A stretch of 64,000 bases of DNA from Thamnaconus septentrionalis (GCA_009823395.1 CM020501.1:28383361-28447360), one strand, 5' to 3'. Positions 11,331-23,986 are shown, counted from the stretch's first letter. A program made the numbers and translations. Notes: generated from the letters alone by a model not told the origin.

Positions 11331-12059
11331 TTTGTTGCGACACGCCTCTTTTGTTTTTGTTTTCCTCCCTCCATCCTCTCCTCCAGTCCCGCTCCCTCTG
11401 TCTCCGACTCCCTCCCACGTTCTTTTTTTAAACCATTTTTTCTATTTCTCTTTTCTCCTTTGGCTGATTTTCAGCACCTGAGGGCGCCGCTGATGCAACA
11501 CATGTTAGCGCAGCCGAAAGTCTGACTTCAGCTTGCAGCCCGCCACCTGCGCCTCTGTTTTTTTTATTTTTAGGGTCCCCAAAAGAGCAGCAATCTGATT
11601 GGCTGAGGACACAGCAGGGCGCCTCCCCCCAGCTTTCATTTGTTGTGTGTGTGTGTGTTTTTTTAATGCTTTTGCACTCAATCAGGGGATTAGATTAATT
11701 CTAGACTAGACTAGACTAGTTCTGGAGCTAAAACTGTGTCACATGGCTGTGTGTGTTACACATTTTCTCTACATGTTTGTTTGTTTGTTTTTTTTCTGGT
11801 TCTGTTTGCACTTTTGCATTCCACTTCCTGCCCAAAGCAGTTCTGCCGCCAGTTTTTTCCATCCAGCTCAGAACTGGGATGTTTCAGCGAGATTTAATTT
11901 TCTAATTTTGCCCTTTTAACAATAAACAGCAAAAATAATTCCCATGTGTTTGTGTGCCAGAACCTTCGGAAACACACAAAAAATAGATCTCTGGCAAATA
12001 TTTAATGACATTAATTGGAATGGAGTAAATTTTTTATGGTGTACGAAAACTTTTGAATA

Positions 12060-12601
12060 GAGATGCACCAAAACCACTTTTCTTACGTACGAGTACTTGC
12101 TTCTCAGGACTTGCCGATACTGATACCAAGTACTTAATAAGACCATTACATACGAATTACATTGCCTTTTTTTCCCACTGATGTTGTGTTATTTGAACAA
12201 CATTCCTCAGCATGTTTTTCTAGAACACAAGTTTCACTGCAGTACACACACAAATTTAACAAAATTGTCATACACATACATATACAACTGGTATCGGTGT
12301 TGTGGTATTGGCACGTATTTTACGAATACGAGTAGAGTACTCGACCCTGGTATCGGTACCGAACCCGGATACTGCTTTCGCTGCATGCTTATTATTGTCA
12401 TCGTTATGATTCATGCACAACAGAAACCATCTCATACTCACCTGAAAGACTTTATGAGCATTGGCTAAGCTCGAGTCAAATGAGCTCATCCACTGTCATT
12501 TTGAAATGAACTCACGTACCATAGGAAGTACTTTCTGGTGAGCACCAGATACATAACCTGGTATTGCTATCGGTACTGGTACCGGTATCGGTGCGTCCCT
12601 A
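12060..12601. mobile_element. hAT-like non-autonomous element (GATGCACC/GGTGCGTCCCT ends)
   Basis: The left end GATGCACC and the right end GGTATCGGTGCGTCCCTA are an imperfect terminal inverted repeat. The right 90 bp is the reverse complement of the segment at 11080-11160, including GGTGCTCACCAGAAAGTACTTCC, so both belong to one family. No transposase was seen. Confidence 0.65.
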
Positions 12602-12888
12602 CTTTTTATTCTGCCTCTACTGCAGATGTGTTTGCGATGTGCGACACCATGATGATAAAACTGAAACCAAAACTGCTACCACTGATTAGCTGAGGATGAC
12701 GGGTACTCTTTTTTGGGGGGGAGGCTTTCCAAAAGCTTAAGCGAAGTGACGGAAATCAAATAAATCACAATCGTAACAAATATCGTGAATTTAAAAAAAA
12801 AAGAGTTCCTTTAATACACTGGCCAATGGCGTCGCGGGGAGATGCACCGCAACAATGGAGCCACCGGTTCGCGTCTACCAGCCCCATT

Positions 12889-12893
<5 letters not shown>

Positions 12894-12939
<46 letters not shown>
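12894..12939. repeat. (CA)23 microsatellite
   Basis: Uninterrupted CA array. Confidence 0.97.
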
Positions 12940-12941
<2 letters not shown>

Positions 12942-13010
12942 AGATGACTCTATTGTGCGCTAATCTCCCCATCGCCCAAATAACTGGGTCACTCCTCTGC
13001 GCTGGCAACC

Positions 13011-13064
13011 TCTTCTTCTTCTTCTTCTTCTTCTTCTTCTTCTTCTTCTTCTTCTTCTTCTTCT
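13011..13064. repeat. (CTT)18 microsatellite
   Basis: Uninterrupted pyrimidine triplet array. Confidence 0.97.
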
Positions 13065-13933
13065 CTCAAAAACGCTGCTTTTGAGCTGTTTCGCCACACA
13101 TGATGCCCCCTCCACCCCCCACTACCCCCCACCATGGTAAACGATGCTATAATTTTAGAGGTAGCAAGGGTCTGTTGGGTGAACTGGGTGTGGTGGTGGC
13201 GGGGTTGAGGTGGGTGGGGAAGGATGGGGAGGGGTAGCTGGTGGGCGGGACTTCCCCTCACAATGAGAGTGGCCAGGCAGAAAGATCCCCTAATTGCTTC
13301 CCCACTCTGGTGTCTTTTAGGGCGGGTCGGGGACAGTGGTGAGGGAGGGGGGATTGGGCGGTGGAATGAGTCCTACTTCCCTTCCTCCCTCCCTCCCTCT
13401 ATCCCCCATCTCTCCATCATACTCCCCTCCCCCGCCGCGCAGCTCGCCAACGTCTCGCGGCACTGGGCTATCGTCCCTCCTTCCCCACCTCCTCCGTTTA
13501 TTTATTTATTATTTATTCATTTATTGATTTAAGTCCTTCCTCCCACCCTCCTCCCCCTCCTCCCCCTTGTTGTGGTCGTCGTTGCGTTCTTCCCCCTCCT
13601 CCCCGTCAACGTAAGAGCAGGGATGCACGGAGGAGGGGGCGGTGGAGGTGGAGGGGGAGTGGGAGGGGGATGCTGTGTACACTCAGCGGCGGCGTGCTAG
13701 CAGCCTCGCCGTCCGGCGCCTCCTCCTCTCCTCTCCTCTCCTCTCCGTCTCTCCGTCGTCCGCGGAGGTGATTGACAGGCAGCTGGATCGTTTGTTCTTT
13801 TTTTCCTCTGGAATCTGTCTCTTAATTAACGGCGGTGGCGGGCGGGCGGGGGAGGGGCCTCCTCCTCCAGCGAGCAGCGTAGGTACCGGCGCCTCAGCCG
13901 TCGCCGCCAGCGGCGTCCTGTTGACTTGACGAG

Positions 13934-13935
<2 letters not shown>

Positions 13936-13989
<54 letters not shown>
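13936..13989. repeat. (GT)27 microsatellite just before an exon
   Basis: Ends 12 bp before exon 14002, so it occupies the region where the branch point would normally lie. The remaining acceptor is TCTCTCCTAACAG, which carries a CTAAC that could itself act as branch sequence. Confidence 0.97.
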
Positions 13990-13990
<1 letters not shown>

Positions 13991-14001
13991 TCTCCTAACA
14001 G

Positions 14002-14084
14002 GAAGTCAACAATGTGCTGAGGGGAGCCCTGGATCGTCTGCGCACAGAGAACCCGCCTGCCAAGATGAGCCTAGTGAACTTCAG
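14002..14084 (+). CDS. pard3b: pard3b exon: pre-PDZ1 linker
   Basis: The acceptor is TCCTAACAG and the donor GTAGGT. The exon has 27 codons plus two nucleotides, starts in phase 0 and leaves AG to be completed as Ser by the next exon. It reads EVNNVLRGALDRLRTENPP and then KMSLVNF, aligning with EVLNGVQTELLTSPRTKD of mammalian PARD3B in the stretch before PDZ1. Its length is not a multiple of three, so skipping would shift the frame before all three PDZ domains. It is enclosed by GT arrays on both sides (13936-13989 and 14089-14137). Confidence 0.88.
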
Positions 14085-14085
14085 G

Positions 14086-14140
<55 letters not shown>

Positions 14141-15086
14141 GTGTGTTGTGATGGGACGTCCCAGTGATGGAGTCTGGGATTAACAGCCTTTTGTCTCTGG
14201 TGGGGATGAAACACTCTGCTGTGTCCTATGACCAGGTGTTGATGAAAGCCAAACAGTGTGTGTGTGTGTGTGTGTTTGTTTCTTTGTTTCTTTGTTTTTA
14301 TTTATGTCAGATTTCAGTCAAACACTAAATGAAGTAAAAGTCAACATGATACTCTTAATTTTTCCTTATCTTTTACTTTTTCTTTTTCTTTAACTCTTTA
14401 TTTTTTAATAGTCTTTCATAAAAAGGAGAAACAATGTTTCACTTTTTTTCCACTTCTGCTGGGTAAAAACTACAAGGGTTTGGTGGGTAAGCGGGGAGCT
14501 TCCGACAGCACATAGTTGATTTTCAGTGGTTCCACACTTGAATGCAACAGCGTATTTAGCCCTCTGTTTTCAGCTAAAGCTCTCGCTTTCAGCGCTTTCG
14601 ACTCTTTGTCCGTACGTCTTCCTGTTTTGGAAGGCGCCTGAGTCGAACCGACCTCGAGGGGGCAGAATCAGACAAATTCCAGAATTCCAGGTGGAAGACG
14701 CTGAATAATTGCTGACAGACCTGTGGCATGATGGGAGTTTCACGATGGCCGCTGCTATCAAAGACCCCTCAGGTTGAACGCTATCGTGCGGCGTCCTCTG
14801 CAAACTCCGCTAGTTCTGCTAGCATCGGCCAATCACATCCCAGTAGCGACACCTGCTGAATTTTCTGTTGGACTTGTGACTTCCAAGCTGGTTTTCCAAA
14901 CAATTGTTTTCTTCTTTTTTTTTTGCCACCATTATTTTTTTGTCTTTGTGTGCTAGCAGAAACGTTTCCGTCCTCCGCAGGGGTGCGTTTGTTTTTTCAG
15001 ACGTTCACCAGCAGCGAGGGAGCAAAATTCCTCGATGGATGTAGCAACAAGAACGTTAACTTGTGTTTCTGTGTGTTTACCCGCAG
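14085..15086 (+). other. pard3b intron, 1002 bp
   Basis: Begins with the donor GTAGGT running straight into (GT)24 at 14089-14137 and has a short TG run at 14256-14276. The rest looks unique, with no exon or element recognised. Confidence 0.85.
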
Positions 15087-15173
15087 CACCCTGACCAGGC
15101 CGGTGGACTTCCCCGGTGACTGGGGCCCGCTGGGCATCCACGTGGTTCCCTACTGCTCCTCTCTGAGTGGACG
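15087..15173 (+). CDS. pard3b: pard3b exon: PDZ1, N-terminal strands and ligand-binding loop
   Basis: The acceptor is TTTACCCGCAG and the donor GTAAGC. The exon is 87 nt, phase 2 on both sides. It encodes STLTRPVDFPGDWGPLGIHVV, then PYCSSLSGR. GPLGIHVV is the carboxylate-binding loop and second beta strand of Par-3 PDZ1, where the usual GLGF is replaced by PLGI as in all Par-3 proteins. In Par-3 family members PDZ1 binds Par-6 and the C-termini of junctional adhesion molecules and nectins; binding by this protein is inferred. The next intron is only 87 bp. Confidence 0.95.
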
Positions 15174-15180
15174 GTAAGCC

Positions 15181-15182
<2 letters not shown>

Positions 15183-15213
<31 letters not shown>
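15183..15213. repeat. (AC)n filling an 87-bp intron
   Basis: About 15 AC units beginning 9 bp after the donor of the 15174-15260 intron. Confidence 0.97.
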
Positions 15214-15216
<3 letters not shown>

Positions 15217-15260
15217 CTCCACCTGTGCCATTCACACACCCGTCTCCCCCTCTCGCGCAG

Positions 15261-15386
15261 GACCCTGGGCCTGCACATCAAAGGCATCGAGGACGGCGGC
15301 CGCGCCCAGAGGGAGGCGCTCTTCCAGGAGGACGAGTGCATCGTCCAGATCAACGGCACGCCGCTGCAGGACAAGACCTTTGCTCA
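15261..15386 (+). CDS. pard3b: pard3b exon: PDZ1, middle part
   Basis: The acceptor is CTCTCGCGCAG and the donor GTAAGG. The exon is 126 nt, phase 2 on both sides. It encodes TLGLHIKGIEDGGRAQREALF followed by ECIVQINGTPLQDKTFAQ. These are the alpha-A helix, the ECIVxIN strand and the start of the alpha-B helix of Par-3 PDZ1, close to mammalian LFxENECIVKIN and DKTFAQAQDVF. The match is strong and the exon is unambiguous. Confidence 0.96.
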
Positions 15387-15417
15387 GTAAGGAGAGGCCC
15401 GCTGGTGGTGGCGCTAG

Positions 15418-15962
15418 TGCAGGGTTGGGCAAACTCTTTGACTGGTGGGGCCACAGTGGGTTGTAAAATTTGACAGGGGGGCCGGAGCAGCAGCAGATGA
15501 ATGGAGTGTTTTAGTGAGCCACCTCATAGGAGGAAAACTGCTTTAATATCAATTGAAAATGAACAAAAGCAAAGTTCCAACAAAATCAGTGTCTTTGAAG
15601 CCCCACAGTACATAGCTCTTAGTTAGTTAGTTCGTCATTTTATTGAACGTGTTGAAAACAATAAAATGGAATTGAGGCAGATCAAACATTATCATCAAAT
15701 AGAACAAAAACAAATACAACGAACAATAAAAAAGTACTTTTGTCTGAAATCACTTTGTAAGTGAATGTAATGTTTAAAACGCATAGGAAGAAGATATGAA
15801 AAACGTTTTCGTCCTACCTCTTCCTCTTTGTTGAAATGACTCTTAGAACACTGGAAAAAGGAATTAATTACATCAATTTTATGATTTACTGACTAATAAT
15901 ATTTTTTCGAGTTCAGCAGGCCAGATTAAAGAGTTTAATGGGCCGCATATGGCCCCTGGGAC
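15418..15962 (-). mobile_element. hAT-like 'GGGCAAACT' element, reverse copy, with nested repeat
   Basis: Starts GGTTGGGCAAACTCTTTGACTGG and ends GGGCCGCATATGGCCCCTGGGA. It matches 32784-33172 in reverse complement, including the marker CCTCCTATGAGGTGG and the segment 'cttcaaagacactgattttgttgg'. About 200 bp of unrelated AT-rich sequence (about 15630-15840) interrupts it between the parts equivalent to 'gagtcatttcaa' and 'cttcaaagac'. Confidence 0.7.
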
Positions 15963-16324
15963 CTTTAAATTTCTCAGTTAAAATGTAAAACAAAAATACT
16001 AAACAGCCCATTTGTTAACATTAAATTGGTGCTACCTGAAGGAGGCCGCAGCTCACCGCGAACAGATAAATTGCGAATTTTATTTTATATCTCTGTTTAT
16101 TCGTGTAGCTTTTGCTTGCATTATTTACCCCCTCAAAAACAACAAATCAGCCCATTTCGCTAAAGCCTTCTGCCTCGTCCCAGTGCCTGTTGCACACGTG
16201 TTTCGCGTGCATCTCCAGTCTGTTAAAGCCGCGGCGCCGAGTCCCAAAAGTCTGGGCCATCTGACAGGGGACGCCGCCAGAGTCCCCCGAGCAGCTGGAG
16301 GAGCCGCTCGGCTGCCCGTCCAAA

Positions 16325-16795
16325 TGGTGCGAGTACAAACCTGGATACCTCGTCCACCTTCTTCTTTTGGTGAAAATATAAAGGTTGAACTACACCTTTG
16401 CTCTCCCAAAAAACCAAACAATATATTATAAATGTTGCCTGCATAAATGATCAACTGTGACTTCAGTGAGCAAAAGTGTTCTTTCTTTAACAGAAAAGCA
16501 ACCACAGACCGAGCAGCAGGTATGAAACAACCTCTACTTTGTCCATCGCTGCGCTGTCGTGTATCGCACAGAAATAATGCCGTCGAAAACATTGTCCCGC
16601 TTTACCGCGTCGACTCCGCCCACGGTCTCGTGAACCAGGGGCCAATTGGGACACAATCGAACCGTGGCGCGGCGCGGCAAGGCGAGGCGGTGCTATGGGG
16701 ACGCCCCCTAATTAATGTATTTGTGGGCAGTGTAAGTTTTTACCAACATAAAAATGATGAATCAAGCCAAATATCACACACTGGACCTTGGGATG
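16325..16795 (-). mobile_element. TTAA-type MITE (GGTCCAGTGTGT ends), reverse copy
   Basis: The right edge 'cacacactggacctt' and nearby 'cccctaattaatgtatttgtgggcagt' are the reverse complement of 19874-19960. The block 'aacctggatacctcgtccacc' is the reverse complement of 20062-20090. About 240 bp in the middle (about 16450-16690) has no counterpart in the other copy. The left border is uncertain. Confidence 0.6.
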
Positions 16796-16881
16796 TGCAA
16801 GTCTGTTTGAGTTTAGATTTGAACAGAACGTGAGTCGGCATGAATTAATGAATCAACCGTGCTCTCCGCCGCCCCCCTCAG

Positions 16882-17282
16882 GTCCCAGGAGGTGTTCCGC
16901 CAGGCCATGGCCACGCCCTCCGTGCGGCTGGAGCTCGTCCCGGTGGCCAACAAGCCCAGCTACGAGAAGAGCGTGATCGGCCAGCTCTTCACTGCCGACG
17001 GTCGCGAATCGCCCGCCACCACCACCACCGCCAGGGCCAAGAGCCCCGCAGTGGCCCGCGCCAGGCCGGCCGAAGCCCAGGAGTCCCGGCCCGGTGCCAG
17101 GCAGGAGACCAGGCTCCCCGAGACCCGGGTCAAGACCTCGGAGCCTGGCGCCCAGCTGCTGCCATCCGGCCCGGAGGCACCAGAGCGGAGGTCGCCATCC
17201 CCGACGACGCCCAGGAGCCCCGCAATACCCAACGTGACCAGCAGGAGGGGCGGGAAGAGGGTCAAGATTGACCTGAGGAAAG
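16882..17282 (+). CDS. pard3b: pard3b exon: end of PDZ1, variable linker, start of PDZ2
   Basis: The acceptor is GCCCCCCTCAG and the donor GTAGGA. The exon is 401 nt, entering in phase 2 and leaving in phase 1. It starts with QSQEVFRQAMATPSV (alpha-B helix of PDZ1), then LELVPVANKPSYEKSVIGQLF, which fits the PARD3B type of PDZ1 exit. A linker of roughly 95 residues follows, rich in Ala, Pro, Arg, Ser and Thr, with several Ser/Thr-Pro sites (RSPSPTTPRSP) and little resemblance to mammalian sequence. The exon ends with GKRVKIDLRK, the first strand of PDZ2. High GC in the linker makes the opposite strand open over about 190 codons, which is not taken as a gene. Confidence 0.93.
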
Positions 17283-17334
17283 GTAGGAGCATCAGATAGT
17301 TTTTTTTTTTTTTTGTTGCTAGATGTCAAAGAGG

Positions 17335-17905
17335 CTAGTGTTGTAGTCAAGACTGCACCAACCGAGACAAAGACATTATCAACACTAGAGAGTATCGAGA
17401 TCGACACTAGATCAAGACATTTGGGGTTCGAGACCAAGACAAGGCCAAGACTTTATATATCAAAGAAAAATAACAGCAAAACAGAAAATCTTTTTTAAAT
17501 TCAAGTTTGCTTCTCAATCGAACAGCATCTCTTTTCAGCAAGGTATCTTTGAATAATTTTTTTTTAACATTTTGCTGCATTGACAACTATGTGAAACCAT
17601 TAAAAAAAAAAAAACTTTTGCTTCATGAAATTAAAAAATAAATTAACTCGGAATAAGGGGGTGTGTCACTCTGGGTGTCGCAAACAGAGCGTAAAACAGC
17701 AGCAGCTAGATTCTCTTTTTCTGTTATTATTGTGTCATTATAGTGTTGGCTGAGTCTCGACCAGTCTTCATCAAAAATCCTGAGTCCGTCCAGTCCGACA
17801 CCAAGACAAGACCGAGTAAAAATGCCTCTGAGTCGCAGACGAGACCGTAGCGCCCTTAAAAAGTGGTCTCGAGACCAGGACCAATCTCGAGTTTTGCAAC
17901 ACTAG
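17335..17905 (+). mobile_element. DNA-transposon-type repeat (AGTGTTG ends), plus copy
   Basis: Starts 'tagtgttgtagtcaagac' and ends 'gagttttgcaacacta', a short imperfect inverted repeat. The interior is rich in GAGACCAAGAC-type words. Long parts match 60920-61386 in reverse complement, including 'tttggggttcgagaccaaga' and 'gagtgacaca'. Confidence 0.7.
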
Positions 17906-19212
17906 AAGATGGTTGACGGCAGTGCCAGTCATTCTAGCTCTCGCCCCCTCAAAAACACACAGGAAGTAGAATTTTCCCACCAGGAAGTCAGTCTCAGTCA
18001 AAAGTCTAACTTCCTCGGTGCCGTCGTCCCATTGGACGAAGACAGTTGAGCGAAGATCTCAGAGCTGAAATCACTCACTCTGTCTCACTCCTGTCCCATC
18101 ATGCACCTCCCCACCCCTCCTCCCCGCCCCCGGTGCCAGGAACTCCACTTTCTGCATTGAAGCGAACAAAAGTTTTTTGTTTTTTTTTCATTTTCTTCTT
18201 CCTATTGACGGTAACTTACTTCTTCTCGCCCCCGAGCATCTCGCTCTTTTTTTGTGCATGTGTGCGCGTCCGTGTGTGAGAACCAGACGGGATCAGAGCG
18301 GTGGCCTTATCTCCCCACCTCTCAACCCACCAACCCCCCCCACCCTTTCTAAAACACATCACTCCCAGCAGCGACGATGATGATGCGATTGACGTGTCGA
18401 GCCGCCGCGGCGGAGGAATGGTTTTTCTTCTTGGTGGCGGGGGGGCTCCATTCCAGCAAAGCCTGGAGAGCGACGGATGTAACAGTCTCACCCCACACAC
18501 GGAGGGGTGAGACGCTGATGAAAGGCGGCGGCGAACAAATGGGGCCTCGGGAAGCCTCCATTCAGCCGTCCTGCTTTTGTATCGCTCCTCCGTCCCCCTT
18601 TTCCACTCTCGCCGGATCAGAGCGGAGGAGAAGATAGCACAGAGGTCTCTAACAGCCCCTCCCCAACCCCGCCACACACACACCTGCCCCCCTCCCCTCC
18701 TGGCAACAGGCTCCCCTTTCTGGCAGCTGATTGACAGGCGGACGGAGGTTTTTTCGGGCGCGCTAATGTAGGGCAGGCGCAGGCTTAGCCGATAGCATCG
18801 CCGGCGTCGCCTCCAGTGTGCGCCACCCCGGCTTTGCTCTCTCTCTCGCTCGCCCGCCCCCCTCTCTCTCTCTCTCTCTCTCGCTCTTTCTCCACACACA
18901 CACACACACAGACAGACGCAGCAGCAGCAGCAGACACGGAGCACGGCACATTTCACTCATGGCTCGGGGCTCGTGGGGCCGTGAAACGGGTAGAAGGTGG
19001 CGGCTTCGGGGGGAGAGGGGGGAGGTTTGATGGCATGTGTGTGTGTGTGTGTGAGCATGTAAGTGTATGTGTGTGTGTGTCGGCTGAACACACACCTCCC
19101 TGAACGTGTACACACAGATAAACGGAGGCTCACCGCCACGAGGCTCCATCTTCGCAGAAATCGCTTCCTCTCTCTTGGCCCCCCTCGGCAGAGGAGGAGG
19201 AGGAGGGAGGGG

Positions 19213-19251
19213 GAGAAGAAGAAGAAGAAGAAGAAGAAGAAGAAGAAGAAG
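19213..19251. repeat. (GAA)13 microsatellite
   Basis: Uninterrupted purine triplet array. Confidence 0.95.
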
Positions 19252-19648
19252 GGAATAATATCTCTTAAACCCCCCGACCACCACCCTTACCGCCCTCCCT
19301 CCCCTTCATCAGCCACCGTTAGACCTGCTCACACGTGAAATTAAAGGCAGAGTCTGTCTAATCTGCCAAGGAGAGGCTCTCTCTTAGTTTCCCCCCGCCG
19401 GCGTCGAGCGCGAGCCAGCTAAGAAAACCCAGCCAACCCCCACCACCCCACCACCCCCACCACCACCTCCCCTACCTCTTCATGAGGCCCCACCCCCAAA
19501 AAACCCCTAGAGGAAAACCCTAAACGGCTCTTAATATCGGAGGGAGATGCTCCAACTGTGTAGCGGGGCTCAGCTCAGCAGGGGGGCCACTAGAGGAGGG
19601 AAAAAAATTCAATGAAAAAGTTCAAAATGTTGAAAATGCCTCCCGCAG

Positions 19649-19788
19649 GTCCCGAGGGTCTGGGCTTCACAGTGGTGACCAGGGACTCCTCCCTACACGG
19701 GCCGGGCCCCATCCTGGTCAAGAACATCCTGCCGCGCGGCGCCGCCATCAAAGACGGACGCCTGCAGCCCGGAGATCGAATCCTGGAG
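19649..19788 (+). CDS. pard3b: pard3b exon: PDZ2, first half (GLGF loop)
   Basis: The acceptor is GCCTCCCGCAG and the donor GTAAAA. The exon is 140 nt, entering in phase 1 and ending in phase 0. It encodes PEGLGFTVVTRDSSLHGPGP, then the stretch ILVKNILPRGAAIKDGRLQ and GDRILE. The canonical GLGF carboxylate loop and the GDRILE strand identify Par-3 PDZ2. In Par-3 proteins PDZ2 binds phosphoinositides at the membrane; Lys and Arg residues (VKNILPRG, KDGRL) are kept here. The identification is very secure. Confidence 0.97.
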
Positions 19789-21515
<1,727 letters not shown>

Positions 21516-21794
21516 TAGTTCTGCCCCCTTTAAACCCTGCCACTTCCTGCCACTGCCTGCTACTTCCTGTCCGCGCGGCTCGCCTGTGTCAACACAGGAA
21601 GTGGCCAGCGGCAGGGGGAAACGTGCCAGCGCGTGTCCAGCGACCGCTCACCTGCCGGGCCCTGCTGAGTGGGCAGGGTCAAAGGTCAACGGACACTCTT
21701 TGACTCGCCGGGCCTTTCTCTCTCTCTCTCCCTGGGGAGAGACTTTTCTTCTTGCTTTAAATCAACAAACGCACTGCGGTCGTGAGGCAGAGTC

Positions 21795-21796
<2 letters not shown>

Positions 21797-21868
<72 letters not shown>

Positions 21869-21882
21869 ATCTATCTATCTTA
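21797..21882. repeat. (CT)n/(CTAT)n microsatellite
   Basis: About 29 CT units followed by CTAT units. Confidence 0.97.
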
Positions 21883-22160
21883 TCTTCTCACTCCCAGGGG
21901 CTAAAATCTGATTTCATTATGGGGGGGTGACAGTAAACAGTAAGACTAAATCCTGAGGGGGTGGGGGTTCAAATAATCTGTATTTTTTGCCGTGCTGCCT
22001 GACACTTTCTCCCTTTCTCTACCTCACTGAGCAGCAAATTCAAAGTAATAATATTATTAATAATGGAAAACAAAAAATCCAACCGGCTTAAAAACTTAAC
22101 GGGCCGAGTATGGCCCCCGGAGTGCAGTTTAGATTTAGTTTACAGTGTTGAGAGCCCTGG

Positions 22161-22198
<38 letters not shown>

Positions 22199-22686
22199 GA
22201 ACCATTTTACACACACCAAAGCAAACAAGTCCAGTCAGAATAATTAAAGCATCAATCAGCCCTATAATCGTACTGTTTGGGTGCATTTGTGTCACTTCAT
22301 TTGGAAACACGTCATGTATTGGCGTCTTTACTTTTAAATATCCCGTTCATTTTTAAGAAAAAATATTTATAAAGTAATAATGAAAAAAAAATCATAATAA
22401 TAATTCATTTCAGGGCAGTCACCAACATTTATTCACAAAGATTGCGGGGGGGCCCGGCCCCCTTGGCCCACCTTGGCCCCCCTGTCTCCACTCGTGATTT
22501 ACCCCTTCGCTCGCTCCTCAGAAATCTGACTCGCCTGTGCACGTGCACGACTTGAAACAGCCCACGTTCCGAAAATAGTTGTCGCCCTCGTTACTCGGCC
22601 CCGGCAGTGCAAGTCGGCTTTGAAGAGACTCTCACAAGCTCGCTGGTGTTTTTTGCACACCAGAGATTCGATGACTTGTGCATGTT

Positions 22687-22693
<7 letters not shown>

Positions 22694-22740
<47 letters not shown>
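22694..22740. repeat. (TG)n microsatellite
   Basis: About 23 TG units. Confidence 0.97.
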
Positions 22741-22743
<3 letters not shown>

Positions 22744-23597
22744 GAGTGATGGAGAGATTCTGAATCACTCCCAGGCACATTAATATCCCCTGACAAGCAA
22801 ACAGTCCGACAGGATGCGTTGTGATTTATTGCCCCCACCCCCACAAAAAAAAGTACTTTTTCTGATGTTCCAACTTCCACGCTGTCGGATTTAGAAGCGA
22901 CTGAACTCACGATTCCGCAACAGCTAAAACAACAAATGGCACGATGGATATCGCAACAAAATTGAACAATAGGAAAGCGATAGTTTGGTTCCGCTCAGTT
23001 TAGATTGCAAAGCATGATGGGTAAGAAGCACGGGCGCCTTGCAGTCGACCGGCAGGAGCTGACAGCCAGTTTGAGAGGCGGCGAGCGACAGCTTTTAGCA
23101 GCCGCACCTGCAGCCTTAAAATGCCGAGGAAAGAAAATTAGAAAAAAAAAAAAAAAGACAGAAATAATTGTTTTCCTCCTCTCTTTCTCTCTCTCTCTCG
23201 CTCTCTCTCACTCGCTCCGCTTTTTAATTGCCCGACTCTGTCTCCTCGCTGCCGCCGCCGCCCAACGTGAATTGCAGTGGGAAATTTGCGAGCGAGCGAA
23301 CGACAATAACGTCGCACAAAAGACTGTAATGATGATGGAGACGCATTAAGTCGACACGGCGCATCTGCCTCTTTTTTTCCCCGCAAGCCTTGGGATGCCT
23401 ATGAATATTTATTTTCCTCTTCTTCTTTTTCTTCTTCTGCGCTTTAGAGGCTTTAATACCTTGTAAAAAAGGGGGGGGAAACACTACCTTTCTACCGTCA
23501 GCCGTTAAAAATAAATATTCAATGCAAATCAGCGGCTAATTATTGCGCTTTTTCAGACTCGGCTGCTGCCGAGAATTATCCTTACCCTCCCCCCCTC

Positions 23598-23634
<37 letters not shown>

Positions 23635-23986
23635 CTTCCCTCCTTCCCCGACTGCACAAATCAGCTTATTGCAAATACTAAGAATTAATTTTAAATGGCA
23701 CAATGGCTGGTTTATGAAGCGCAAGGCGAGGCTTGTTTACTCGCAGGGAAAGCTCTTTTTCTCCCTCGACGGAGGCCCCCGCAGGTGCCGCCCGCCCGCG
23801 TCTGGTTTCAGGTTTAATCCGCGTCTGTTGCGTCTCACCTTTCCACCTTTCGTTTTTTTTGTTTCCCTCTTCACGAAATCTCATCGATTCAGTGGACCGC
23901 CCGCCGACACGAAACCAAACACGGCTTCAGACGGATCATTTAGCATCTGGGGGGGTTAAAAGCAATTAGCTCGAGTCGCCGCGGAA

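Larger units (their letters stand above)
9993..14001 (+). other. pard3b intron, 4009 bp
   Basis: Holds a CTT/CCT pyrimidine tract (10517-10572), duplicated fragments of hAT-like repeats (10891-11330), another hAT-like element (12060-12601), a CA array (12894-12939), a CTT array (13011-13064), GC- and pyrimidine-rich sequence (13080-13930) and a GT array that runs to 12 bp before the next exon. No coding exon was recognised. Confidence 0.8.
15387..16881 (+). other. pard3b intron, 1495 bp
   Basis: Largely made of two transposon-derived blocks: a hAT-like copy with a nested insert (15418-15962, reverse orientation) and a reverse copy of the TTAA-type MITE (about 16325-16795). Sequence from about 15965 to 16325 looks unique. 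Confidence 0.8.
17283..19648 (+). other. pard3b intron, 2366 bp
   Basis: Contains the repeat element at 17335-17905, then 18020-19600, a GC-rich region with CT, CA and GAA runs (18846-18910, 19040-19080, 19213-19251) and polypyrimidine stretches. No coding exon was recognised. Confidence 0.8.

Noticed and set aside
16853..17437. 194-codon open frame on the minus strand
   Set aside because: Antisense of the pard3b linker exon 16882-17282, explained by its GC3 bias.
18216..19284. Two long minus-strand frames (246 and 173 codons)
   Set aside because: Built on CT, CA and GAA runs and GC-rich intron; no domain, start context or exon structure.
18020..19600. GC-rich region before the PDZ2 exon as an alternative promoter
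   Set aside because: GC content is driven by pyrimidine and simple repeats, CpG clustering is modest, and no initiator or first-exon reading frame is convincing.
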